A DNA stretch of 64,000 bases. Origin: an uncultured Acidimicrobiaceae bacterium. Its GTDB lineage: Bacteria; Actinomycetota; Acidimicrobiia; Acidimicrobiales; SZUA-35. A program made the position numbers and the translations under genes. Location of the stretch: positions 18,867 through 82,866 of the forward strand of contig CAMYLA010000021.1 of NCBI GenBank assembly GCA_947259095.1, given 5' to 3'. Positions 53,295-62,338 of the stretch are shown in pieces. The stretch's first letter is position 1. The number at the start of each line of letters is the position of its first letter. The notes below the pieces were generated by a model that was not told the DNA's origin, searched no databases, and saw nothing but the letters and a program-made list of their open reading frames with translations.

Positions 53295-54434
53295 TCAGAG
53301 GGGCGAGCCATCGGGCCGGCGGGCCGGCTCCGGGCTTGGGGCGGCCCGACGGTCGGCCGGCGGACCCGGAGCGTCGGCCGGCCGGGCCGTCATCGGGAAC
53401 GGCGAGGTCGGATCCCGTTCGACGTCTCGACGGATGGCCGGTCGTTCGGTTCCGGTAGATCGATCGTTGCGGTGCCTTCGGTCGGCCCCGGACCGCCCGG
53501 GTTCGGTGTTGTCCCGGTCGGGGACCACGATCTTGCGGATCTCGCCGGTGCTCTTTGTCACCACCTCGTTGATGGTCCAGGTCCGGCGGCCACGATTGAC
53601 GCCAAGCCGCAGGCCGAGGATGTAGTTCACCGCCCCGCCGATCAGCAGCACCTGGGCCGCCAACCAGATCCAGGTCAAGCCGAGGAGGCCGGCCCCGACC
53701 GCGGCCCGGACCTCGTTGGCATTGGAGGTGAGGTCGACATAGCGGGCGAAGCCGAAGCTCAGCAACCACCATAGGATGGCGGCCACCACCGCCCCCGGCA
53801 GGTCGTAGCGCCATCGATGCCGTTCGGCCGGCCCGTAGTGAAACAGGACCGACGCCCACAACACCAGGACCGTCACCGCCACCGCGACCCGCAACGACGA
53901 TTCGATCAGACCGTCGGCGATCCCGCTCCAGACGTAGATCTCCAGCAACACCAGAGGCACGGAGATGAGAATGCTGCCGAGGCCGAGGATGACCGCAACC
54001 ACCCTGGTGTGATACCACGGCCGCCGGTCCTGGATTTCGTAGATGTCCTCGAGGGCTCGGATGAGGCCGGAGAAGCCCCTGCTGATCGACCAGATGGCCA
54101 GCAGCAACGACACGGTGAACAGCCTGGTGCTCGGCCTGTCGAACAGCCCGGTGATCGAGTCGCTGACCGCGTCGCTCTCGTTTGTGAAGACCTGGGCGAT
54201 GAACTCCTCGACCTGGGTCTGGATCCGGCCGGTGAACTGGAACTCCTCGCTGACGAGATTGTCGAGCGGGCCGAGCATGGCCAGGAGGGCCAACACCAAC
54301 GCCGGCAGGGAGATGACGATCCAGAAGGTGATGCTGGCTGCCAGGTCGCCGACTCGGCCGTGATACCAACGCAGGGCGACATCGACGACGAAGCGCCAAG
54401 CCGAGACAACCCAGCCGATCGGACCTTTGCTCAC
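53295..54434 (-). CDS. YihY/BrkB family membrane protein
   Basis: This 379-residue protein of the YihY (formerly RNase BN) family has six hydrophobic segments, starting with LAASITFWIVISLPALVLAL and including IWSISRGFSGLIRALEDIYEI and the loop around HYGPAERHRWRYDLPGAV. The ribonuclease role once given to the family is not accepted, and its function is open. About 95 basic, Asp/Pro-rich residues extend the C-terminus. Two adjacent GTG codons (54437 and 54434) are possible starts. TACGCT 6 bases before the second favours 54434. Confidence 0.8.
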   Translation of the reverse strand: MSKGPIGWVVSAWRFVVDVALRWYHGRVGDLAASITFWIVISLPALVLALLAMLGPLDNLVSEEFQFTGRIQTQVEEFIAQVFTNESDAVSDSITGLFDRPSTRLFTVSLLLAIWSISRGFSGLIRALEDIYEIQDRRPWYHTRVVAVILGLGSILISVPLVLLEIYVWSGIADGLIESSLRVAVAVTVLVLWASVLFHYGPAERHRWRYDLPGAVVAAILWWLLSFGFARYVDLTSNANEVRAAVGAGLLGLTWIWLAAQVLLIGGAVNYILGLRLGVNRGRRTWTINEVVTKSTGEIRKIVVPDRDNTEPGRSGADRRHRNDRSTGTERPAIRRDVERDPTSPFPMTARPADAPGPPADRRAAPSPEPARRPDGSPL

Positions 54435-54440
54435 CACTCC

Positions 54441-54446
54441 AGCGTA
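54441..54446 (-). promoter_or_regulatory. Leaderless -10 element of the YihY-family gene
   Basis: TACGCT on the minus strand, then GGAGTG, then the chosen GTG. The rhomboid gene has nearly the same start context (TATGCT-GGAGTG-GTG). Confidence 0.5.
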
Positions 54447-54675
54447 CGTAATCGGCCCGGTCACCGGGGCCCGGGCCACCGCCCAGGGGCCGCCACGGGG
54501 TGTCTGGGGCCGGTTTTTCGCCGCACTGCAATGAAACCGCCACCTTCGACGCGACCCCGCGGCACACGATTGAATCCCGTCGGGACGTTCCGGGTCCCAT
54601 CGCAGTCCTCCGATCACGACCGGACCTCGTCCGGGGTCGCCGGCCACCACCGCAGAACGCCCGTTTTGTCACGGG

Positions 54676-54681
54676 TACAGT
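54676..54681 (+). promoter_or_regulatory. Leaderless -10 element of the dienelactone-hydrolase-like gene
   Basis: TACAGT lies exactly 6 bases before ATG 54688, with no ribosome binding site. Confidence 0.5.
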
Positions 54682-54687
54682 GCAAAG

Positions 54688-55365
54688 ATGTCCTCGGAAA
54701 CGCCGTCGCCATTCACCAACCGGAAAGCCGGCGAGGCCTTCCTGGTCGACCCCGTCGGCGGGGCGGGCCCCGGGCTGTTGGTGCTGCATTCGTGGTGGGG
54801 ACTCACACCGTGGACCAAGGAGTTGTGCCGGCGACTGGCCGACCTCGGGTACACCGCATTGGCCCCGGACCTGTTCGACGGGGTCCAGCCGATGACCGAG
54901 GCGGAGGGCGAAGCGGTGCTGGCGGCGGTCGACCCCGACGAGCTGTCCGGATTGGTGATGTCGTCGGCCCAGACGTTGCGGGCCGCGTCGGCCGATGCGG
55001 CAAAACCGATCGGCGTGATCGGCTTCTCGATGGGGGCGTCGCTGGCGCTGTGGTTGTCGGCCCGGTTGACCACCGAAGTCGGGTCGGTCGTTGCCTTCTA
55101 CGGCGCTCAGTCGATCGACTTCGAGGACGCCACCGCCCGCTACCAGGGACACTTCGCCGAAGACGATCCCTTCGTCAGCGAAGAGGACCGGGTGGTGACC
55201 GAGTCGTTCCTTCGCCTCGGCGGACGACACACCCAGTTCCATCTCTATCCCGCCACGAAACACTGGTTCTTCGAGGAGGGGGTCAACTTCGATGCCGAAG
55301 CCGCAGAGTTGGCCTGGGAGCGGATGGAGCAGTTCCTCGGTGAAACGGTCGGTTCGCGGCGGTGA
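54688..55365 (+). CDS. Dienelactone hydrolase-like alpha/beta hydrolase
   Basis: This 225-residue alpha/beta hydrolase of the DLH family shows GLLVLHSWWGLTPW at the oxyanion strand, the nucleophile elbow GFSMGASLA, and an FHLYPATKHWF segment with the catalytic His. The nucleophile is Ser, while classical dienelactone hydrolases use Cys, so lactone specificity should not be assumed. No signal peptide is present. The promoter is leaderless-like and lies in a 253-base divergent gap shared with the YihY-family gene. Confidence 0.85.
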   Translation: MSSETPSPFTNRKAGEAFLVDPVGGAGPGLLVLHSWWGLTPWTKELCRRLADLGYTALAPDLFDGVQPMTEAEGEAVLAAVDPDELSGLVMSSAQTLRAASADAAKPIGVIGFSMGASLALWLSARLTTEVGSVVAFYGAQSIDFEDATARYQGHFAEDDPFVSEEDRVVTESFLRLGGRHTQFHLYPATKHWFFEEGVNFDAEAAELAWERMEQFLGETVGSRR

Positions 55366-55411
55366 ACAACCCGGGGCCCGGAGGGCGTCCGGCAGGCAGG
55401 CGATCAGGTGA

Positions 55412-56227
55412 TCAGATGAAGCCGCCAGACGCCGCAGCCAGGCCCATGCCGACCACCAGCGCGGCGCACAGCCCCACGGTGGCGGAGGCGGCCTCCTGAT
55501 CGGAGCGACCGAAGCGGCCGGGCAGCCAGCTCAGCAACCAGCCGGCGGCGAACCCGGCGGCGATGCCGCCGAGGTGACCCCAGAACGAGATGTTCCCCAC
55601 CAGCAACGGCAGGGCCAGGTTGACGGCCAGAACGAACCCGAGCGACGTTTGGGTCAGGCTGATGCCCCGCGACCACAGCACTGCGGCGAGTGCACCGGCC
55701 AACCCCAGCACCGCCCCGGACGCCCCGAGGGTTGGACTGCTGAAATCGAACGCCAGCACCGCAAACGAGCCACCGAGCAATCCGGCCAGATAGACCAGCA
55801 GGAACCGGACCTTCCCGATCCCCTCCTCCAACGAGTTGCCGAGGATCCACAACGCATACATGTTGAATCCGATGTGGAGCAGCGAGCCGTGGAGGAACCC
55901 CGAGGTGATGACCCGCCACCACTCCCCGGCCTCGACCGCAGGGCCCCACAGCCAGCCCCGGACCGTCAGTTCGTCCTGGGTGGCCAGTTGGCCGAGAAAG
56001 GCCACGGCATTGATGGCGATCAACGCCTTGACCACCGTGATCCCAGACGACGGCATGTTGCCGGGGGTGTAGACCTCTTGCCGGCCGTCGGCCAGACAGT
56101 CCGGGCAGTGGTGGCCGATGGACGCCTGGTTCATGCACTGGGGACAGATCGGGCGCCCACACCGCTGGCATCCCACCGCGGCGCGAACATCGGGGTGGCG
56201 ATAGCAGGTGGCATCTTCGGTCAACAC
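55412..56227 (-). CDS. Rhomboid intramembrane protease with N-terminal zinc ribbon
   Basis: This 271-residue membrane protease has an N-terminal B-box-like zinc-binding segment (CYRHPD, CQRCGRPICPQC, HHCPDC), then six or more helices. The rhomboid loop WWRVITSGFLHGSLLHIGFNM, the catalytic Ser in LGASGAVLG and the catalytic His in WGHLGGIAAGF are present. It should cut transmembrane segments of unknown substrates. GTG 56227 is chosen because TATGCT lies 6 bases upstream. The adjacent GTG 56230 is the alternative. It is divergent from the MATE exporter gene. Confidence 0.88.
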   Translation of the reverse strand: MLTEDATCYRHPDVRAAVGCQRCGRPICPQCMNQASIGHHCPDCLADGRQEVYTPGNMPSSGITVVKALIAINAVAFLGQLATQDELTVRGWLWGPAVEAGEWWRVITSGFLHGSLLHIGFNMYALWILGNSLEEGIGKVRFLLVYLAGLLGGSFAVLAFDFSSPTLGASGAVLGLAGALAAVLWSRGISLTQTSLGFVLAVNLALPLLVGNISFWGHLGGIAAGFAAGWLLSWLPGRFGRSDQEAASATVGLCAALVVGMGLAAASGGFI

Positions 56228-56233
56228 CACTCC

Positions 56234-56239
56234 AGCATA
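56234..56239 (-). promoter_or_regulatory. Leaderless -10 element of the rhomboid gene
   Basis: TATGCT on the minus strand lies 6 bases before GTG 56227. Confidence 0.5.
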
Positions 56240-56304
56240 GGACCGCTGATCTAACGATCGAATAAAGGCACCGGTGCCACCGCCGCGGCCGGGCATACTC
56301 CAAC

Positions 56305-57627
56305 GTGGGGTTCAGCCTGCGCCCTGGTGCGCACCCGTACGACCGGGAGATCGCCAGGTTGGCGGTTCCGGCGCTGGGAACCCTGATCGCCGAGCCGCTG
56401 TACGTGCTGGCCGACACGGCGATCGTCGGTCGATTGGGCACCAACGAGCTGGCCGGTCTGGCATTGGCCTCGGCCGTGCTGCTGAGTGTCCACACCCTGA
56501 CCCTGTTCCTCACCTACGGCACCACCGCCACGGTGGCCCGCCTCATCGGGGCCGACCGGCAACGTGAGGCGGCGTTCCAGTCGGCCCAGGGCCTGTGGTT
56601 GGCGCTGCTGCTCGGCACCTCGTTCGCCGTCATCCTGGCGCTGACCGGGCGATGGTTCCTGGTCCTGCTCGGCGGTGAGGGGCAGGCGCTGGCGGCGGCC
56701 GAGCGGTACCTCGGCATCAGCCTGTTCGGCCTCCCGTTCCTGATGCTGAATCTGGCCGGGGCCGGTGCGTTCACCGGGCGCCAGGACACCAGAACGCCGT
56801 TGCTCATCGCCCTCGGCGGCGCCGTCACCAACCTGGTCATCGAACTGATCCTGGTGCCGGGCCTTGGCTACGGGGTGGGGGCGTCGGCCCTGTCGACGGT
56901 CATCGCCCAGGTCGGCACCGGCTGCATCTTCGGCTGGGCCGTCGTCGGTTGGGCCCGCCGGACCGGGGTCGGCCTGCGGCCCGATCTTGGCGCCATCGGA
57001 CGGTTGATGGCGGCCGGCCGGGCCCTGATCCTGCGGGCGGTGGCATTGCGGGGCTCGTTCGCCCTGGCCACTGCGGCGGCGGCCAGGATCGGGCTGGCGG
57101 AGCTGGCAGCCCATCAGGTGGCGATGCAGATCTGGGGCACGCTCAGCCTGGCACTGGATGCGGTGGCCATCGCCGGGCAGGCGTTGACCGGCCGCTGGTT
57201 GGGCGCCGGCGACGCCGAGCGGGCCAAGAGCGCAGCCAGGCGGATGATCGAGATCGACGTCGGCGTCGGGGTTGTGGCCGCCATCGGCCTGTTCCTGGTC
57301 CGCCAGCCGCTGGCTGCGGTGTTCAGCAACGATTCGGAGGTGGTGTCGGCCACCGCCTTCGTGCTGATCTGGGTTGCCGCCTCCCAGCCGCTCAACGGCT
57401 ACGTGTTCGCCCTCGACGGCATCCTCATCGGCGCCGGCGACCTCACCTACCTCGGCCGAACCATGGCCGCCACGGGAGCGATCTTCGCCGTCCTGGCGTT
57501 GTGGCTGATCCGAATCGGCGCCGGGCTCGGCTGGCTGTGGATGCTGATCACGCTTCTCATGGCGATGCGAGCGGTCAGCCTTTGGTACCGCTGGCGCAGC
57601 GATCGCTGGGTGGTCCTCGGCAGCTGA
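56305..57627 (+). CDS. MATE family exporter (DinF-like)
   Basis: This 440-residue protein has the twelve-helix MATE layout in two homologous halves. The first half begins with IARLAVPALGTLIAEPLYVLADTAIVGRLG, and the second half contains AAHQVAMQIWGTLSLALDAVAIAGQALTGRWLGAG, which is the mark of the DinF branch. Such proteins export cationic compounds with Na+ or H+. The GTG start has CATACT 5 bases upstream and no ribosome binding site, again leaderless-like. Only 77 bases separate it from the divergent rhomboid start. Confidence 0.88.
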   Translation: MGFSLRPGAHPYDREIARLAVPALGTLIAEPLYVLADTAIVGRLGTNELAGLALASAVLLSVHTLTLFLTYGTTATVARLIGADRQREAAFQSAQGLWLALLLGTSFAVILALTGRWFLVLLGGEGQALAAAERYLGISLFGLPFLMLNLAGAGAFTGRQDTRTPLLIALGGAVTNLVIELILVPGLGYGVGASALSTVIAQVGTGCIFGWAVVGWARRTGVGLRPDLGAIGRLMAAGRALILRAVALRGSFALATAAAARIGLAELAAHQVAMQIWGTLSLALDAVAIAGQALTGRWLGAGDAERAKSAARRMIEIDVGVGVVAAIGLFLVRQPLAAVFSNDSEVVSATAFVLIWVAASQPLNGYVFALDGILIGAGDLTYLGRTMAATGAIFAVLALWLIRIGAGLGWLWMLITLLMAMRAVSLWYRWRSDRWVVLGS

Positions 57628-57639
57628 CCGACCCCCCAG

Positions 57640-57657
57640 GAGCCCGCGGTCGGGCTC
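57640..57657. terminator. Convergent hairpin between the MATE gene and gatB
   Basis: GAGCCCG-CGGT-CGGGCTC is a perfect 7-bp stem between two convergent stops. No T run follows on either strand, so termination may rely on the stem and Rho. Confidence 0.6.
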
Positions 57658-57686
57658 GCCGGCCGGTGGTTGGTGCCGCAGGGCCC

Positions 57687-59173
57687 CTACTGGGCGGCCT
57701 TGGCCATGAGCAGTTGGTTGACCACCTTGCCGTCGGCCTGGCCCTTGGTGGCCTTCATCACCTGGCCGGTGAAGAAGCCCTGCATCTTGCGCCTGGCCGT
57801 GTCGTCACCGGAGACGAAGCGCTCCCACTCATCGGCGTTGTCGGCGATGATGCCGTCGACCAGTGTCTCCAACTCGCCGGTGTCCATGGCTTCGAAGCCG
57901 CGGGAGCCGGCGATGGCGGCCGGGTCGTTGCCGCTCTCCACCATCTCGGCCAGTACCTGCTTGGCCTGGGTGGCGGTGAGGGCGCCGCCGGTCTCCATCT
58001 TGACCAGGTCGGCGAAGTGCACCGCATCGAGCGAGGCGGCGCCGTCGACGGCCAGGTTGTTGGCAACGTGGGTCAGCACCCGCTCGGCATCGGCTCCGGC
58101 TTCGATGGCGGCCAGGGCCAGGCCGTCGAGCTCTCGCTCCACCGCCATCGCCGCCGCCATGGGATCGGCCCCCCGGTCGATGAGCGCCTGGCGCCGCTGT
58201 TTCGGCAGCGGCGGCAGCGCAGCCTTGATCCGTTCGATCCAGGCCGGTGACGGATCGACCGGCACCAGGTCGGGGTCGGCGAAATACCGGTAGTCCTCGG
58301 CCTCCTCCTTGGATCGGCCGGGCCGGGTTCGCCCGTCCTCCTCGTCCCAGTGCCGGGTCTCCTGTCTGGGGGTCTCCCCCGCGTCGTAGAGCCCGACGTG
58401 GCGTTTGGCCTCGTAGATCACCGCCCGGCCCAGGGAGCGGAGGGAGTTGACGTTCTTGATCTCGCATCGTGTCCGCAACTGGTCGGAGCCGACCGGCCGG
58501 ACCGACACGTTGGCGTCGACCCGCAACGACCCCTCCTCCATCTTGCCGTCGCTGGCCCCGATGGCCACCAGGATGGCCCGCAGCTCCTCCACGTACTCCT
58601 TGGCCTGTTCCGGGCCCCGGATGTCGGGCCTGCTGACGATCTCGATGAGCGGCACGCCGGCCCGGTTGTAGTCCACCAGGGAGTAGCCGGCGTCGTGGAT
58701 CCGCCCCGAGGTGCCGACATGGGTGGACTTGCCGGTGTCCTCCTCCATATGAGCCCGTTCGATGCCGATGGTGGCCCCCGAAACCAGCTCGAGGTGGCCG
58801 TCGACGTTGATCGGCAGGTCGTACTGGCTGATCTGGTAGTCCTTCGGCATGTCGGGGTAGAAGTAGTTCTTCCTGGCGAACACGCAACGCTGGACGGTGC
58901 AGTTCAGGGCCAGGCCGATGCGGATCGCCAGCTCGACCGCCTTCTCGTTCAACACCGGCAGGGTGCCTGGCAGGCCAAGGCACACCGGGTGGATGTTGGT
59001 ATTGGGCTCTCCCCCGAACTCGTTGCGGGCCGGCGAGAAGAGCTTGGTCTCGGTCGCCAGTTCGGCGTGGACCTCCAGCCCGATGATCATCTCCCAGCCA
59101 TCGGGCAACAGGCCCGGCTCGTGGCCGACATCGGAGGTGTGGGTGAAGTAGCTCGGCAGGCCCTCGGTCACGG

Positions 59174-59177
<4 letters not shown>
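57687..59177 (-). CDS. gatB: Asp-tRNA(Asn)/Glu-tRNA(Gln) amidotransferase subunit B
   Basis: This 496-residue subunit recognises the misacylated tRNA and phosphorylates its carboxylate. Family landmarks are MIIGLEVHAEL, the FYPDMPKDYQISQYD segment, ERAHMEEDTGKSTH, VDYNRAGVPLIEIVSRPDIR, SLRVDANVSVRP and the GEIKN-like CEIKNVNSLRS. The C-terminal helical tail (YqeY-like) ends in GKVVNQLLMAKAAQ. Length is normal. ATG 59177 overlaps the gatA stop by 4 bases. It is the last gene of gatC-gatA-gatB. Confidence 0.97.
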
Positions 59178-60639
<1,462 letters not shown>

Positions 60640-60643
<4 letters not shown>

Positions 60644-61008
60644 GGTGCCTCCCCCAGCGCCGGCGGGACCTTGAACCGACCGTCCTCGACCTCGGGACCG
60701 CCGTCGAGCGCCTCCTGTCGGACGCCGTCGTCGGCTTCGGGCGGTGCTGCCACGTCCGGCCGCAAGACGTTTGTCATCCCGAACGGATGGGCGGTTGGCG
60801 GCACATCGGACACATCGAATGCATCGAGCTGGTCTGCCAGGTGGAGCACGGCATCCAGCTGGTCTGTGAACCGCTCGAGTTCGGCGTCGGTCAGCTCCAG
60901 CATCGCCAGATGGGCGACCTTGGCCACATCATCTCTGGTGAGCAGCGCTCGATCCTGGCTCGGCGATGGGCCCGCATCGGGGGCCGGGTCGGTGGGCGTT
61001 TCAGGCAC
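60640..61008 (-). CDS. gatC: Asp-tRNA(Asn)/Glu-tRNA(Gln) amidotransferase subunit C
   Basis: This 122-residue small subunit stabilises the GatA-GatB complex. The helical core (LTRDDVAKVAHLAMLELTDA, then DAVLHLADQLDAFDVSD) is typical. VPPTAHPF leads into the extended C-terminal strand that wraps the partners. About 20 Pro/Asp residues precede the core. The GTG start has TAGCCT 6 bases upstream, so the operon mRNA is probably leaderless. Confidence 0.93.
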
Positions 61009-61014
61009 CCATCC

Positions 61015-61020
61015 AGGCTA
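61015..61020 (-). promoter_or_regulatory. Leaderless -10 element of gatCAB
   Basis: TAGCCT on the minus strand lies 6 bases before GTG 61008. Confidence 0.5.
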
Positions 61021-61072
61021 ATCGATGGCCGGCCCCGACCATCGTACGATTTCGGGCGGAAACCCGACCCGC

Positions 61073-61393
61073 TCAGGCATAGGGATCGTCGTTCTCCGGC
61101 TCCGCCCACCATTGGTCGGACGCAGGGGTCCAATCGGGGTCGGGGTGGATGCAGTCGACCGGGCAGGGATCGATGCACTTGTTGCATCCCGAACACAGCT
61201 CGGGGATGATGACCACGTCGAGATCGTGATTGAAGATGGCGCCGAACGGTTTCGGGCAGGCTCGGAAACAGGCATCGCAGGTGATGCAGACGTCCATATC
61301 GATCTTCAACGGCGGGTTCTTCCACAGCGGCTCGCGCTCACGAGTCTCCAACCGTCGCTGACGCCCTGTTCGCCTGGCCGTTGTGTCAGACAC
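61073..61393 (-). CDS. Two-cluster ferredoxin (2x[4Fe-4S])
   Basis: This 106-residue protein carries two complete cluster motifs, CITCDACFRACP (about residues 36-47) and CSGCNKCIDPCP (about 67-78). Each supplies three ligands to one cluster and one to the other. The first 30 residues are basic and the last 20 are acidic and Trp-rich, longer than classical bacterial ferredoxins. The start is a GTG at 61393. It is transcribed toward gatC but separated by 64 bases containing the gatC promoter. Its redox partners are not evident. Confidence 0.87.
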   Translation of the reverse strand: MSDTTARRTGRQRRLETREREPLWKNPPLKIDMDVCITCDACFRACPKPFGAIFNHDLDVVIIPELCSGCNKCIDPCPVDCIHPDPDWTPASDQWWAEPENDDPYA

Positions 61394-61459
61394 GGAAGTT
61401 TCGCCTCATGGTCGGCCGCCGGATCGTTTTCCCGTGGGATTGTGAGCCACGGTACCGGA

Positions 61460-61465
61460 TACGAT
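61460..61465 (+). promoter_or_regulatory. Leaderless -10 element of the SCP2 gene
   Basis: TACGAT lies 6 bases before GTG 61472 with no ribosome binding site. Confidence 0.5.
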
Positions 61466-61471
61466 CTGTCC

Positions 61472-61906
61472 GTGGCCAGCTACCCCTTTTTGTCTCGAGC
61501 TTGGATCGAAGCGGCCCGGAGCCTCCGGGACGAGTACGCCGGCCGTATCCCCGAGTCTCCGGTCCAGGCCAGGGTCAACGTTGTCGTCACCGACATCCCC
61601 CACGGCGATCAGCAAACGCTCGACGGCCACATCGACACCAGCTCGGGCCAGACGATCATCGAGGACGGGCACCTCGAAGACGCCGAGCTCACGGTCACCG
61701 TCGACTACCCGACGGCCAGGGCCGCCTTCGTGACCCGCGATCAGCAGCAGGTGATGCAGGCCTTCCTGACCGGCAAGATCCTGGTCGACGGTGACGCGTC
61801 GAAGCTGCTGGCCCTCCAGGCCGGCGGCCCGATGGTTGACGGGATCGATCCGGCCGCCATCGAGTTGTACCAGCGGCTCGACGCCATGACGTCGAAGGAA
61901 GACTGA
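61472..61906 (+). CDS. SCP2 sterol-binding-domain protein
   Basis: This 144-residue protein is a single SCP2 domain, a hydrophobic-pocket carrier for lipids or acyl-CoA. DAELTVTVDYPTARAAFV and QQVMQAFLTGKILVDGDASK are characteristic (the GKI/V-x-GD turn). The GTG start at 61472 is chosen from the leaderless -10 and because upstream codons belong to the divergent ferredoxin gene region. It is convergent with the kinase gene. Its ligand is unknown. Confidence 0.85.
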   Translation: MASYPFLSRAWIEAARSLRDEYAGRIPESPVQARVNVVVTDIPHGDQQTLDGHIDTSSGQTIIEDGHLEDAELTVTVDYPTARAAFVTRDQQQVMQAFLTGKILVDGDASKLLALQAGGPMVDGIDPAAIELYQRLDAMTSKED

Positions 61907-62338
61907 ACAGCTGGGTCGGTGTGCCCATTGACGGGATAGCCGGAACCACCGCTTGGTCCTTGAGGGCGGGATCCGGCGACGGCAAAGGAAGCGGTCCCAC
62001 CGACCGATCGGGGTCGACAACGGGTGAATGGATGGCGGGCCACCCTCAAAACCCCAACGGCCGCACTTGGCTCGACGACGCAATCCCTAGCTTCGTTGCG
62101 ACGACAGGCCAAGCAGCGGCACTGGTCCAATGATAAGATGATTCCGAAAGCCTGGCAATACCCGACCCCCAGCACCGCCGCCATCGGTCAGATCGATCGT
62201 CCACACGATCTCGGAAATCGAGGCCGATGGTCAGGGCCGATTGCCGCCGTTTCCGGCGCCTGCCGGAGCGGTTCATCCACCCAATGGATCGTAACGACCG
62301 GCTGCAATTCGCGTCACCGAATCGCACCGGTGCAGCCC
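61907..62338 (+). other. Convergent intergenic region SCP2 / kinase
   Basis: These 432 bases hold no gene that I can support on either strand. A hairpin TCCGGC-GCCT-GCCGGA (62252-62267) lies about 70 bases past the kinase stop and may end its transcript. Base composition is slightly lower in GC than the genes on each side. Confidence 0.5.

Noticed and set aside
53295..54434. Naming the YihY-family protein ribonuclease BN
   Set aside because: That activity belongs to a different protein. The YihY family has no established nuclease function.
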